Origin: an uncultured Bryobacteraceae bacterium
GTDB taxonomy: Bacteria > Acidobacteriota > Terriglobia > Bryobacterales > Bryobacteraceae
DNA: 64,000 bases
Assembly (NCBI GenBank): GCA_938027685.1
Contig: CALJAM010000006.1
Coordinates: 1-64,000 of the forward strand
Reading direction: 5' to 3'
Shown: positions 53,969 to 62,535 of the stretch, piece by piece
How the letters are laid out: every line of letters begins with the position of its first letter
Numbering within the stretch: position 1 is the stretch's first letter
Notes under the pieces: model-generated
Told to the model about the DNA's origin: nothing
Databases searched by the model: none
The model's input: the letters and a program-made list of their open reading frames with translations, nothing else
Position numbers and translations under genes: made by a program

Positions 53969-55207
53969 ATGCGAGGACTGCGGTGGTGGATGGCCGGCCT
54001 CCTGTTTACGGCCACAGTCATAAACTACGTCGACCGCCAGTGTTTCTCCGTGTTGGCGCCCGTGCTGCGGGAAGAATTTTCCATGACCAACACGGATTAC
54101 GCCCGCGCCGTGTCGGCGTTCATGCTGGCCTACCTCATCGGGCAATCGGCCGCGGGCCGCCTGATGGACGTGGCGGGAACGCGGGTCGGATTCTCGCTCT
54201 GCATGGTCTGGTGGTCGGCGGCGGCCATGTTGCACGGCGCGGCCCGCTCGAGCTGGCAGTTCGGCTTCTTCCGCTTCTTGCTCGGGCTGGCGCAGGCGGG
54301 GAACTGGCCAGGCGGCGTCAAGGCGGTCGCGGAGTGGTTCCCCCTGCGCGAAAGGGCCTTCGCGGTCGGCCTGTTCAACAGCGGGTCGACGGTCGGCGCG
54401 ATGATTGCGCCGCCCCTGGTGGCGTGGCTGGCTCTGAGCTTCGGATGGCGGCAGGCTTTCCTGATCACGGGCGCTACCGGTTTCCTCTGGCTGGCGGCAT
54501 GGCTGCTCCTGTATGATCAGCCGGAGCGCCATCGCCGGCTGCAAGAGGATGAGCGCTCCCTGATCCTGGCAGGCCGCGCGAGCGAAAATCGCGGGACGCG
54601 CGTTCCGTGGGCTTCCCTGCTACGGCACAGGGAGGTCTGGGGACTCGTGCTGGCGCGCATGCTGGCCGATCCGGTCTGGTGGTTTTACGTTTTCTGGCTG
54701 CCCGAATACCTCAAGCGCGAGCGCGACTTCAGCCTCGCCATGATCGGTTACTTCGGCTGGATTCCTTTTCTGACGGCCGTGCTTGGCTGCCTCGCCGGCG
54801 GCTCGGCTTCGGGGCGCCTGGTCCGGCGCGGCCGGCCTCCCGTGCGTGCACGCATAGCCGTCATGTTGGCGTGCGCTGGGTTGATGATGGCGGGCATACC
54901 TGCGGCGTTGGTGGGCGATGCCGCCTGGGCCCTGGCGTTGATCAGCCTGACCACGTTTGCCTACTCTGCGTGGGCGGCGAACATACTCACGCTGCCCGCC
55001 GACCTGTTTCCTCCCGACTTGGTAGCCTCGGTTTCCGGCCTCAGCGGCACCGGAGCAGCGACCGGCGGAATGATCTTCACGCTGGCGATCGGCTATGTGG
55101 TGGACCGGTTCTCTTACGTACCCGTTTTCATCGCGGCCGGCTTGATGCCGCTGATGTCTTTCCTGCTGCTGACCTGGGGCCTGCGGTTCAATCGCCTGCG
55201 CGGTTAG
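53969..55207 (+). CDS. MFS transporter, anion:cation symporter (hexuronate-like) family
   Basis: 412 residues from the ATG at 53969; 12 hydrophobic segments. Signature sequences of the ACS family are present: INYVDRQCFSVLAPVLREEF (TM1 and loop), GRLMDVAGTRVGFSLCMVWW (motif A), and RFLLGLAQAGNWPGGVKAVA plus EWFPLRERAFAVGLFNSGST (TM4-5). The family imports hexuronates, tartrate or related carboxylates with protons or sodium. The neighbouring GH28-like gene overlaps its end by 20 bases on the other strand, consistent with uronate-containing polymer use, though not proof. No ribosome binding site is visible and a TATACTT-like sequence lies about 12 bases upstream, suggesting a short leader. Confidence 0.9.
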   Translation: MRGLRWWMAGLLFTATVINYVDRQCFSVLAPVLREEFSMTNTDYARAVSAFMLAYLIGQSAAGRLMDVAGTRVGFSLCMVWWSAAAMLHGAARSSWQFGFFRFLLGLAQAGNWPGGVKAVAEWFPLRERAFAVGLFNSGSTVGAMIAPPLVAWLALSFGWRQAFLITGATGFLWLAAWLLLYDQPERHRRLQEDERSLILAGRASENRGTRVPWASLLRHREVWGLVLARMLADPVWWFYVFWLPEYLKRERDFSLAMIGYFGWIPFLTAVLGCLAGGSASGRLVRRGRPPVRARIAVMLACAGLMMAGIPAALVGDAAWALALISLTTFAYSAWAANILTLPADLFPPDLVASVSGLSGTGAATGGMIFTLAIGYVVDRFSYVPVFIAAGLMPLMSFLLLTWGLRFNRLRG

Positions 55208-56735
55208 CGGCGGCGAACACACCGGAACCGCGAAACGCTTCACGGGCGCGGCTCAGGTCGTTTCCGATCAGGCTGACGTCCGTGGCGCTCTCCGCGTCGA
55301 GAAAGAGCGGTACGGGCTGGGGCAGGCGGCAACCGCGGATCCATACGCCCTCGGCGTCGCGCAATCGCACGGCGAGCCGGCGCGCTGCAAAGGAGCAGCC
55401 TACCACCTCCATTTCGCGCACGTCGTGACAGACAAGAGCCGGCCGCTCGTCCGGCTTCAAGAAGCGGGTCGAGACGCCCTCCAGGCGCAAGCCGCGCACG
55501 TGACGGCAGAACAGACCGTAGGCCGGCAGCACGCCGAACATGGTGTGCTCCGGATAGCGATCGGGATGCTCGGGCACGTCATCGGGCGCCTCGTCGACGC
55601 CGCCCTCGAAAACCACGGAGACGTCGCGAATCGTGACGTTCTCGATGAAGTGACCGGGAATCCCTGAAATCGCGCATCCGATCCGACTGGCGCCGGTGGC
55701 GTCGACGCCGTGGATGCGCACGTTGCGCAGTGCGCCGACGCCCGGCCTGCTTCCGCCTTCTTCATAGGGTCGCCCGCGATCGCCCAGACGGATGAAGAGG
55801 GGATTTTTCACGTCCCGCATGACCACGTTGCAGACGCTCACCCCGTCCAGCACACCGCCGTCCACCATTTCGAGAGCGAGGCCGGAGAGCCGCGTGTCGT
55901 ACATGGCGCAGTTGGCCAGTACGATGTTTTCGAAGCCCCCGTTGGATTCCGTGCCCAGCTTGAACGCATTGCAGCGGCTGGAAAGCACGCAGTTGGCGAT
56001 CGTCACCTGGCTGGTAGGCCGGTTGGAAGTACTCTTCAGCACGATGGCGTCGTCGCCGGAAGCGATCTTGCAGTCGGAGATGGTCACCCGCCGGCAGCAG
56101 TCGATGTCGATGCCGTCGTTGTTGGCGTTGACAAAGCTGTGCACGGTGATCCCGTGAATGAGCACGTCCTCACAAGCCAGATAGTGCTGGACCCACATAG
56201 GGGAATCGCGCAGGACGACGCCGGTCACCGTCACATTCCGGCAGCTCACCAAGCGGATCAGGTAGGGCCTCACCTTGTACGGCCCTTTGAACGCTGCTCC
56301 GCGACCATCCACTGTTCCCTGACCGTGCAAGCCCACATTTTCGAGGTTTTCCCCGTAAATCAGGCTTCGCTCCGTGTAATTGTCCGTATAAGAGCGAAGG
56401 CTGGGGCGCGTGACGGGGTAGTCCTCGAGCCGGGTGGAACCCAGCAGCGTGGCGCCGGCGTCCAGAGACAGGTGAACGCCGCTCTTGAGGATCAAACCAC
56501 CGGTCACGTACGCGCCAGCCGGGAAGTAGACGGCGCCGCCGCCTGCAGCGGCGCATGCGTCGATAGCCGCCTGAATGGCTTTCGTATCGAGGCGTTGCCC
56601 GTCGCCCGCCGCGCCGAAGCTGCGGACGTCGAAAACAGCGGCCGCCGACGGCTCCTGAGCTCGACCGGGCATGGCTGCGGACCCGGCCGCCGCCAAGCTC
56701 AGCAACAAATCGCGACGCAAATAGGAGGATGTCAT
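55188..56735 (-). CDS. GH28-like right-handed beta-helix protein with altered active site
   Basis: 515 residues; N-terminus LRRDLLLSLAAAGSAAMPGR is Tat-like. The opening FDVRSFGAAGDGQRLDTKAI and helix repeats are those of pectin-lyase/polygalacturonase proteins. NNDGID (205-210) and SGDDAIVLKS (227-235) conserve the aspartates of GH28, but the GHG motif reads CNA (255-257) and the RIK motif reads LAL (286-288), so the catalytic His and the substrate-binding Arg/Lys are missing. The protein may bind, or hydrolyse with changed specificity, a pectin-like chain. The 20-base convergent overlap with the MFS gene and the − strand ubiD gene upstream (63 bases) are its neighbours. Confidence 0.87.
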   Translation of the reverse strand: MTSSYLRRDLLLSLAAAGSAAMPGRAQEPSAAAVFDVRSFGAAGDGQRLDTKAIQAAIDACAAAGGGAVYFPAGAYVTGGLILKSGVHLSLDAGATLLGSTRLEDYPVTRPSLRSYTDNYTERSLIYGENLENVGLHGQGTVDGRGAAFKGPYKVRPYLIRLVSCRNVTVTGVVLRDSPMWVQHYLACEDVLIHGITVHSFVNANNDGIDIDCCRRVTISDCKIASGDDAIVLKSTSNRPTSQVTIANCVLSSRCNAFKLGTESNGGFENIVLANCAMYDTRLSGLALEMVDGGVLDGVSVCNVVMRDVKNPLFIRLGDRGRPYEEGGSRPGVGALRNVRIHGVDATGASRIGCAISGIPGHFIENVTIRDVSVVFEGGVDEAPDDVPEHPDRYPEHTMFGVLPAYGLFCRHVRGLRLEGVSTRFLKPDERPALVCHDVREMEVVGCSFAARRLAVRLRDAEGVWIRGCRLPQPVPLFLDAESATDVSLIGNDLSRAREAFRGSGVFAAANRAGD

Positions 56736-56798
56736 ATGCGTGAGTCTACCACCGGGCCGCGAAAGAGGCCCTTTCGACGCCCTGCGGCCGCCGCCGGG

Positions 56799-58247
56799 CT
56801 ACAATCCCGCAAGGCGCCACAACTCATCCACGCGGCGCTTGACCTCGGAGGTCATGCGGATGACGTCCGGCCATGGTCGCGCGAAGCCTTCCTCCGGCCA
56901 CTTGCGCGTGGCGTCCACGCCCATCTTGGAGCCGAAATTGGGCAGACGGCTGGCGTGATCGAGCGAATCCACGGGCCCCAGCACGAACTCGATGTCGCGC
57001 TGGGGGTCGATGTTGTTGAGCGCTTTCCAGGCGACCTCGCGCACGTCCTGCACGTCGACGTCCTCGTCCACCACCACGATGCATTTGGTGAACATGGCCT
57101 GGCCCATGCCCCAGATGGCATGCATCACCTTGCGCGCGTGTCCCGGATAGGACTTGCGAATCGAGACCAGCATCAGGTTGTGAAAAACACCCTCCGCGGG
57201 CATCGCGATATCGCGGATCTCCGGAAGTTGCAGCCGCATCAAGGGGAGAAAGATGCGCTCAATAGCCTTGCCCATGAAGTAGTCCTCCATGGGCGGCGGG
57301 CCTACGATGGTGGCGGGGTAGATGGGGTCCCTGCGTTGCGTGATCGCCGTGACGTGAAAGACGGGGTACTCGTCCGCCGGCGAGTAAAAGCCGGTGTGAT
57401 CGCCGAAGGGGCCCTCCCGGCGAAGCTCGCCGAGCTCGACGTAGCCTTCCAGTACGATCTCGGCGTGAGCCGGAACCTCCAGGTCGCAGGTCTCGCAGCG
57501 GACCATTTCTACGGGCTCGCGGCGCAGAAAACCGGCGAACAGCATTTCATCGAAATCGGGTGGCAGCGGCAGCACAGCCGAAAAGATCGTGGCCGGATCA
57601 GCGCCTAAGGCCACGGCGACATCCATGCGCCGCGACCCACCCTGTGCAGCCAGGCGACGGTAGTGCTCGGCGCCTTGCTTGTGCGTCTGCCAATGCATGC
57701 CGGTGGTCCGCTCGTCGAAGACCTGCATCCGGTACATTCCGCAGTTGCGCTTGCCGGTTTCCGGGTTCCGGGAGAACACTAGCGGCAGGGTAATGAAGCG
57801 ACCGGCATCGCCCGGCCAGCACTGCAGGATCGGATAGTCGAACAGCGAAAAGTTGTTGCGGCGAACGACCTCCTTGCAGGGGCCGCTCGCCACGCGCCGC
57901 GGGAAATACGATCCCAGTTCGGCCAGCTTGGGCAGCATCTTCAGCTTGCCCAGCAGCCCCTGCGGCGCTTCCAAAGCCAGTAGCTCAGTGATGCGCGCTG
58001 CGACTTCATCCAGCGAGGAGACCTCCAGCGCCAGTTCCATGCGCCGGATGCTCGCAAAGGCGTTGATGAGAACGGGCACGGTCGATCCCTTGGGCTTTTC
58101 AAAGAACAGAGCCGGGCCGTTCTGCTTGACTGCTCTATCGGCGAATTCGGTGATTTCGAGCACAGGGTCCACCTCGAAAGAGATCCGCTTGAGTTCCCCG
58201 TGCGCTTCCAATGTGCGGATGAAGTCGCGAAGATCGCGGTAGGCCAT
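56799..58247 (-). CDS. ubiD: UbiD family decarboxylase
   Basis: 482 residues, usual for UbiD (3-octaprenyl-4-hydroxybenzoate carboxy-lyase family). The prenylated-FMN site motif is intact: LEGYVELGELRREGPFGDHT with the ELR and EGPFGDHTG segments, plus MYRMQVFDERTTGMHWQ and KCIVVVDEDVDVQDVREVAW. Such enzymes decarboxylate aromatic or alpha,beta-unsaturated acids and need the flavin prenyltransferase UbiX, not found here. Ubiquinone or menaquinone synthesis is the default role, but aromatic-acid breakdown is possible. It is divergent from fabG, with both starts within 75 bases. Confidence 0.92.
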   Translation of the reverse strand: MAYRDLRDFIRTLEAHGELKRISFEVDPVLEITEFADRAVKQNGPALFFEKPKGSTVPVLINAFASIRRMELALEVSSLDEVAARITELLALEAPQGLLGKLKMLPKLAELGSYFPRRVASGPCKEVVRRNNFSLFDYPILQCWPGDAGRFITLPLVFSRNPETGKRNCGMYRMQVFDERTTGMHWQTHKQGAEHYRRLAAQGGSRRMDVAVALGADPATIFSAVLPLPPDFDEMLFAGFLRREPVEMVRCETCDLEVPAHAEIVLEGYVELGELRREGPFGDHTGFYSPADEYPVFHVTAITQRRDPIYPATIVGPPPMEDYFMGKAIERIFLPLMRLQLPEIRDIAMPAEGVFHNLMLVSIRKSYPGHARKVMHAIWGMGQAMFTKCIVVVDEDVDVQDVREVAWKALNNIDPQRDIEFVLGPVDSLDHASRLPNFGSKMGVDATRKWPEEGFARPWPDVIRMTSEVKRRVDELWRLAGL

Positions 58248-58319
58248 CGATGTCGGTCTCTTTTTACTATGATTGAGAATTCACGGGCGGCGCGGGCTGC
58301 CCTTTTCTTAGGAGCGAGC

Positions 58320-59057
58320 ATGAATGAGTCTCGAACGGCTTATGTGACCGGGGCGGGGCGCGGCATCGGCCGGGCGGTGGCGCTGAGCCTGGCGCAGGCC
58401 GGGGCGCGGGTGGTGGCAGCCTCGAACGAACCGGAGAATAACGAACGGGTGGCGGCCGAGATCCGCGAGGCGGGCGGCCAGGCCTACCCGCTCTTCGTCG
58501 ACATGGCCTCGCCGGAGTCCATTCGCGAGGCGTTTCGCAAGGCTGCCGAGGAGTTCGGCCCCGCACAGATCTTGGTCAACAACGCAGGCATTACGCGGGA
58601 CGCGCTTGCCGTGCGCATGAAAAAAGAGGATTGGGACCTGGTGATGAAGGTCAACCTGGAAGGCGCCTTCATCGCCATCCAGCAGGTTCTGCCGGACATG
58701 ATGCGGCGAAGGTGGGGCCGCATCATCAACATCGCCTCGGTGGTGGGTCTGATGGGCAACGCCGGCCAGGCCAACTACGTGGCTTCCAAGGCCGGCTTGA
58801 TCGGCCTGACCAAGGCGCTGGCGCAGGAGGTCGCCGGCCGCAACATCACCGTGAACGCGGTGGCGCCCGGCTTCATCGAAACCGACATGACGGCCCGCCT
58901 GCCGGAAGAAGTCAAACAGCGCATGTTGAACATGATCGCGCTGAAACGTTTCGGTCGGCCCGAGGACGTGGCCGCCGCCGTGCGCTTCCTGGCCAGCGAG
59001 GAGGCAGGCTACATCACGGGCCACGTCCTCAACGTCAACGGAGGAATGTATATGTGA
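58320..59057 (+). CDS. fabG: 3-oxoacyl-ACP reductase-like short-chain dehydrogenase
   Basis: 245 residues from the ATG at 58320 after TAGGAG. NADP-binding TGAGRGIGRA (10-19), NNAG (87-90), catalytic Ser140 (INIASVVG), Tyr153 and Lys157 (ANYVASKAG), and the PGFIETDM tail are those of FabG, which reduces 3-oxoacyl-ACP in fatty acid synthesis. Other fab genes are absent, so a sugar or polyol dehydrogenase role cannot be excluded; NAD(P) preference is not decided by eye. The Gfo/Idh gene follows 49 bases on in the same direction. Confidence 0.92.
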   Translation: MNESRTAYVTGAGRGIGRAVALSLAQAGARVVAASNEPENNERVAAEIREAGGQAYPLFVDMASPESIREAFRKAAEEFGPAQILVNNAGITRDALAVRMKKEDWDLVMKVNLEGAFIAIQQVLPDMMRRRWGRIINIASVVGLMGNAGQANYVASKAGLIGLTKALAQEVAGRNITVNAVAPGFIETDMTARLPEEVKQRMLNMIALKRFGRPEDVAAAVRFLASEEAGYITGHVLNVNGGMYM

Positions 59058-59106
59058 ATCGGCCGGGGCCTCTTGCCCGGCTGCAAAAAGGTCCTAGGAG
59101 GTCCTA

Positions 59107-60474
59107 ATGAACGAGGGCAAGGTCGATCTGACGCGACGGGATTTCCTGGCCCGCCAGGCGGGCGCGGCGGCCGTCGCCGCCGGCCGGGTGCTGGGCGCCA
59201 ACGACCGCATCAACATCGCTTTCATCGGCTGCGGAATGCAGTTCCTCAGCCTGGTGGAGATGTTCAAGCGTCGGCGCGAGCAGCGCGGCGACGTTCATAT
59301 CAGCGCCGTCTGCGACGTCTGGCAGCCGCGGCTCGATAACGGCCTAAAGCTCTCCGGGGCCGAGCGCGCCTACCGGGACTACCGCGAGGTCTTCCAGCGC
59401 AAGGACGTCGACGGCGTGGTGCTGGCCGTGCCCGACCACTGGCACTACCGCATGGCCCGCGAGGCGCTCGAAGCGGGCAAGGACGTATACCTGGAAAAGC
59501 CCATGACCCGCACGTTGGAGGAGGCGGCCGAACTGCATGCCCTGGTGGAGAAGACCGGGCGTATCATGCAGATCGGGGGTAGCGGCCCCGCATCCCGCCT
59601 GAACTGGAAGATCCACGAATACATCAAAGCCGGCAAGATGGGCAAGATCCTGTGGGGCCTGATCAGTTACAACCGCAACACGCGCGAGGGTATGTGGGAC
59701 TATCCTATCCCGGGCGTGGGCAGCGAGCCCTGGCCTGATGCGAAGTTCGGCCCGGAAAATATCGACTGGGAGATGTGGCTCGGCCCTGCGCCGAAGCGGC
59801 CGCTGAGCGCGGAGCGCTACTTCCGCTGGCGCAAGTTCTGGGATTATTCGACGGGTAATGCCGGCGACCTGCTCTACCACCGCCTGGGCACCATGTGCAC
59901 CATGATCGGGTTCGAATTCCCCACTCGCGTGGTGGCCGTGGGCGGCATTTACGTCCAGAAAAATCGCGAGGTGCCGGACACTTACTTGACCCTAATCGAG
60001 TATCCCGGCGACTACTCCATCAATATGGTGTCGTGCATGGCGAACGCCACCTCCGTGCCGCTCACCGTGTACGGTAACTGGGGCACGCTCCAAGTGCTGG
60101 AGGGGCAGGCCGCGATGGATGCGATGGGCGATCAACGCAAAGCGCCGCCGGGCGCTCAACGCGGCCCCAAGGCCGTGGCCGTAGTACGGGCCGAGAAACC
60201 GTTCATCGAGGAGTTCCGGGCAGCCAACGAGGGCAAAACCGAGGTGATGATCGAACCTGAGCCGGGCCCGGGCCTCACCGACGACTGGCTGGATTCGATG
60301 CGCAGCCGAAAACCGCCGGTTTATAACTCATTGCGCGGTTACCAGGTGCAGGTGGCGATTTCTCTCGGCGTCGAATCCTACCGCTACGGCAAGGTCATGG
60401 CGTTCGACCCGGTGCGCCGCCAGCGCCTGGAGACGCCGCCTCCGCATCCTGAGTTCCCGCCGGCGGAGAGTTAA
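59107..60474 (+). CDS. Tat-exported Gfo/Idh/MocA family oxidoreductase
   Basis: 455 residues; the ATG at 59107 lies 5 bases after AGGAGGT. Tat signal [20 protein letters not shown] is followed by the Rossmann domain ([19 protein letters not shown]), the EKP motif (YLEKPMTRT, Glu130-Lys131-Pro132) and a family C-terminal domain ([14 protein letters not shown]). Members are exported with NAD(P) tightly bound and oxidise or epimerise sugars or inositols. Substrate unknown. The upstream FabG-like gene and downstream PHP-domain gene are same-strand neighbours, so a small sugar-modifying operon is conceivable. Confidence 0.9.
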   Translation: MNEGKVDLTRRDFLARQAGAAAVAAGRVLGANDRINIAFIGCGMQFLSLVEMFKRRREQRGDVHISAVCDVWQPRLDNGLKLSGAERAYRDYREVFQRKDVDGVVLAVPDHWHYRMAREALEAGKDVYLEKPMTRTLEEAAELHALVEKTGRIMQIGGSGPASRLNWKIHEYIKAGKMGKILWGLISYNRNTREGMWDYPIPGVGSEPWPDAKFGPENIDWEMWLGPAPKRPLSAERYFRWRKFWDYSTGNAGDLLYHRLGTMCTMIGFEFPTRVVAVGGIYVQKNREVPDTYLTLIEYPGDYSINMVSCMANATSVPLTVYGNWGTLQVLEGQAAMDAMGDQRKAPPGAQRGPKAVAVVRAEKPFIEEFRAANEGKTEVMIEPEPGPGLTDDWLDSMRSRKPPVYNSLRGYQVQVAISLGVESYRYGKVMAFDPVRRQRLETPPPHPEFPPAES

Positions 60475-60839
60475 TGCTCGGGTGATAAACGCGCCGCCCC
60501 GCAAAAAGTTCAGCAGGGAAACTGCCGGGCGTGTGAGTCGGTGGTTTTCGGAGATCCGTCGCGGAATGGCGTTGAACCTGCGGCCGGCCTGTGCGGGCGT
60601 TCCGCCGGTCAGCGGCCTCCCCACCGGCACGGCGGCCGAGCGGGAGCATTTTTGCGCGGGCTGAGCTTGCAGCAGGAAGCCGATCTACCGCGAAGAACGC
60701 GCTCGCCGCGGTGCAAGTCCAGGCGCGATGACGATACCTTCGCCACCGCCCCGATCAAATGCTCGGTGGCCGACCATCGAGGATCTGAATAGTGCGACTG
60801 CAAGGGCCGGCTGCGTCCCATTTGGGCTTCGAAAGGAGG
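60475..60839. other. Intergenic stretch, no supported gene
   Basis: About 365 bases. No motif-bearing frame; a long − strand frame covering this area is a shadow of the next gene. An AAAGGAGG site at 60832-60839 belongs to the PHP-domain gene. Confidence 0.45.
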
Positions 60840-62423
60840 ATGACACCTCATGGGGGAGAAACGCATGCTTACACCCGCAGAGAGTGGCTGCAAGGCGTGG
60901 CGGCGGGAACCGTGCGAGCCTCGGTCCCGCAGGGCACGGGCGAACGCCCCTCCTACCGGACTTACTGGGGCGACCTGCACAACCACAACCACATCGGATA
61001 CGCGCAGGGTTCGCTTCGCCGGACCTACGAGATCGCCCGCGAACATCTGGATTTCTTCGCCTTCACGCCGCACGCCCACTGGCATGACATAGGGCGCTAC
61101 GAGGACGCCATCGAGAACAAATGGATCAACGGGTTCGCCGTGACGCGCGCCCGCTGGTCGGAAGTGGTGCGGCTGGCGCGGGAGTTCGACGCGCCCGGCC
61201 GCTTCGTCCCCATCCTGGGATACGAGTGCCACTCCGCCAGTCTGGGCGACTACCACATCCTGTTCCCGGATCTCGACGCGGAACTGGCGATCTTCGACGA
61301 CCTGAAACAGTGGCAGGAGTTTGCCCTGCGACGCGGCTGCCTGCTGATCCCACATCATCCCGCCTGCCGCCAGGGCCATCGCGGCGCCAATTTCGCCTTC
61401 CGCGATCCGCGCGTGTCGCCACTGCTGGAGATCTACTCCGAGTGGGGCAACGCCGAGCACGACCGCGGTCCGTTCGCTTACGTCCGCCATACCGAACCCG
61501 GCCGCTGGAGGCGCAACACCTGGCAGTATCTGCTGGCTCAAGGTCATCGTGTGGGCGCCATTGCTTCCACTGACGATCACCTGGGTTATCCGGGAGCTTA
61601 CCGGGAAGGGCTGGCGGCGGTGAAAGCCACCGAGCTCACCCGCGAGGCTATATTCGAGGCCCTTGGGGCTCGCCGCTGCTACGCCGTCACGGGCGACCGC
61701 ATCGAGCTGGAGTTCACCTTGAATGGGCGCACGATGGGCCAGGAGCTGCCCTACATGCGCAGGCGCCAGCTCTGGGTGGAGGTTTCCGGGTGGGATCAAG
61801 TGGATCGGGTCGAGGTGCTGAAAAACAACCGCGTGATCCACCGCGATTTTCCGGTCGATCGCGTTCCCGCGGCTCGGAGCTGGGGCGAGCCTGTGCTGGT
61901 TCGCTTCGAGTACGGGTGGGGACCGTGGCCGGCGCTGGGCATCACGCGCGTCTGCGATTGGGACGCACAGATCCGTCTGGAGGGCGGCGAACTCGTCGGC
62001 TTCCAAACCTGCTTTCAGTCTGGGCCGCTGGAAGAAGGTCGCCGCGATCGCGTCTTGGAGGCAAGTCGGGAAGGACTGCATCTGCGTTCCTTCACCGCGC
62101 TGAGGGAGCGCATTGACGATATTTCCACGAAGGCGGTCGTGCTGAAAATCCGCGGCCGGCCGGAGACCCGCCTTACCGTTTCGCTGGAGGCGCCGGCGCG
62201 GGTCAGCTTGACGCAAACCCTCGGGCAACTCGCCGAGAGCTCGGAAATGCTCTTCACGGGCGATTTTCCGAAGGAGTCAGCGATGCTTCACCGGCTGGTT
62301 TTCGCCGATCACTACCGCACTGCGTTCAGCCTGACGGACGAAGGCGCCGGAGATACGGCGGACTGGTATTACCTGCGGGTTTTTCAGGCCAACGGGCAAA
62401 TGGCCTGGTCGAGCCCGATTTGA
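60840..62423 (+). CDS. Tat-exported PHP/DUF3604-like metal-dependent protein
   Basis: About 527 residues. The Tat signal is TRREWLQGVAAGTV near the N-terminus. The mature part starts with YWGDLHNHNHIGYAQGSLRR and continues with LDFFAFTPHAHW and later GAIASTDDHLGYPG, the metal-binding His/Asp segments of PHP phosphoesterase-like domains (DUF3604). A C-terminal beta-rich half contains DQVDRVEVLKNNRVIHRDFP. Function unknown; exported acidobacterial members are thought to act on sugars or phosphoesters, unproven. The start is uncertain: AAAGGAGG abuts the in-frame ATG at 60840, whereas the well-spaced ATG at 60850 is out of frame unless a base is added in the adjacent G5 run. Confidence 0.82.
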   Translation: MTPHGGETHAYTRREWLQGVAAGTVRASVPQGTGERPSYRTYWGDLHNHNHIGYAQGSLRRTYEIAREHLDFFAFTPHAHWHDIGRYEDAIENKWINGFAVTRARWSEVVRLAREFDAPGRFVPILGYECHSASLGDYHILFPDLDAELAIFDDLKQWQEFALRRGCLLIPHHPACRQGHRGANFAFRDPRVSPLLEIYSEWGNAEHDRGPFAYVRHTEPGRWRRNTWQYLLAQGHRVGAIASTDDHLGYPGAYREGLAAVKATELTREAIFEALGARRCYAVTGDRIELEFTLNGRTMGQELPYMRRRQLWVEVSGWDQVDRVEVLKNNRVIHRDFPVDRVPAARSWGEPVLVRFEYGWGPWPALGITRVCDWDAQIRLEGGELVGFQTCFQSGPLEEGRRDRVLEASREGLHLRSFTALRERIDDISTKAVVLKIRGRPETRLTVSLEAPARVSLTQTLGQLAESSEMLFTGDFPKESAMLHRLVFADHYRTAFSLTDEGAGDTADWYYLRVFQANGQMAWSSPI

Positions 62424-62535
62424 GTGGAAAAGAGCAGAGCCCGGCCGCGACTCCGCCTTCGGCGACGCCAGGACGGGGCGCAAGCCCCCTTTCAGCCTGG
62501 GCCACGATCGGCTATGATGAAGCCAGGGGGTGGCC

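Noticed and set aside
60609-62228. Long − strand open frame (about 540 codons) opposite the PHP-domain gene
   Set aside because: Arginine/alanine/proline/histidine-rich shadow of the + strand gene; no motif, no ribosome binding site.
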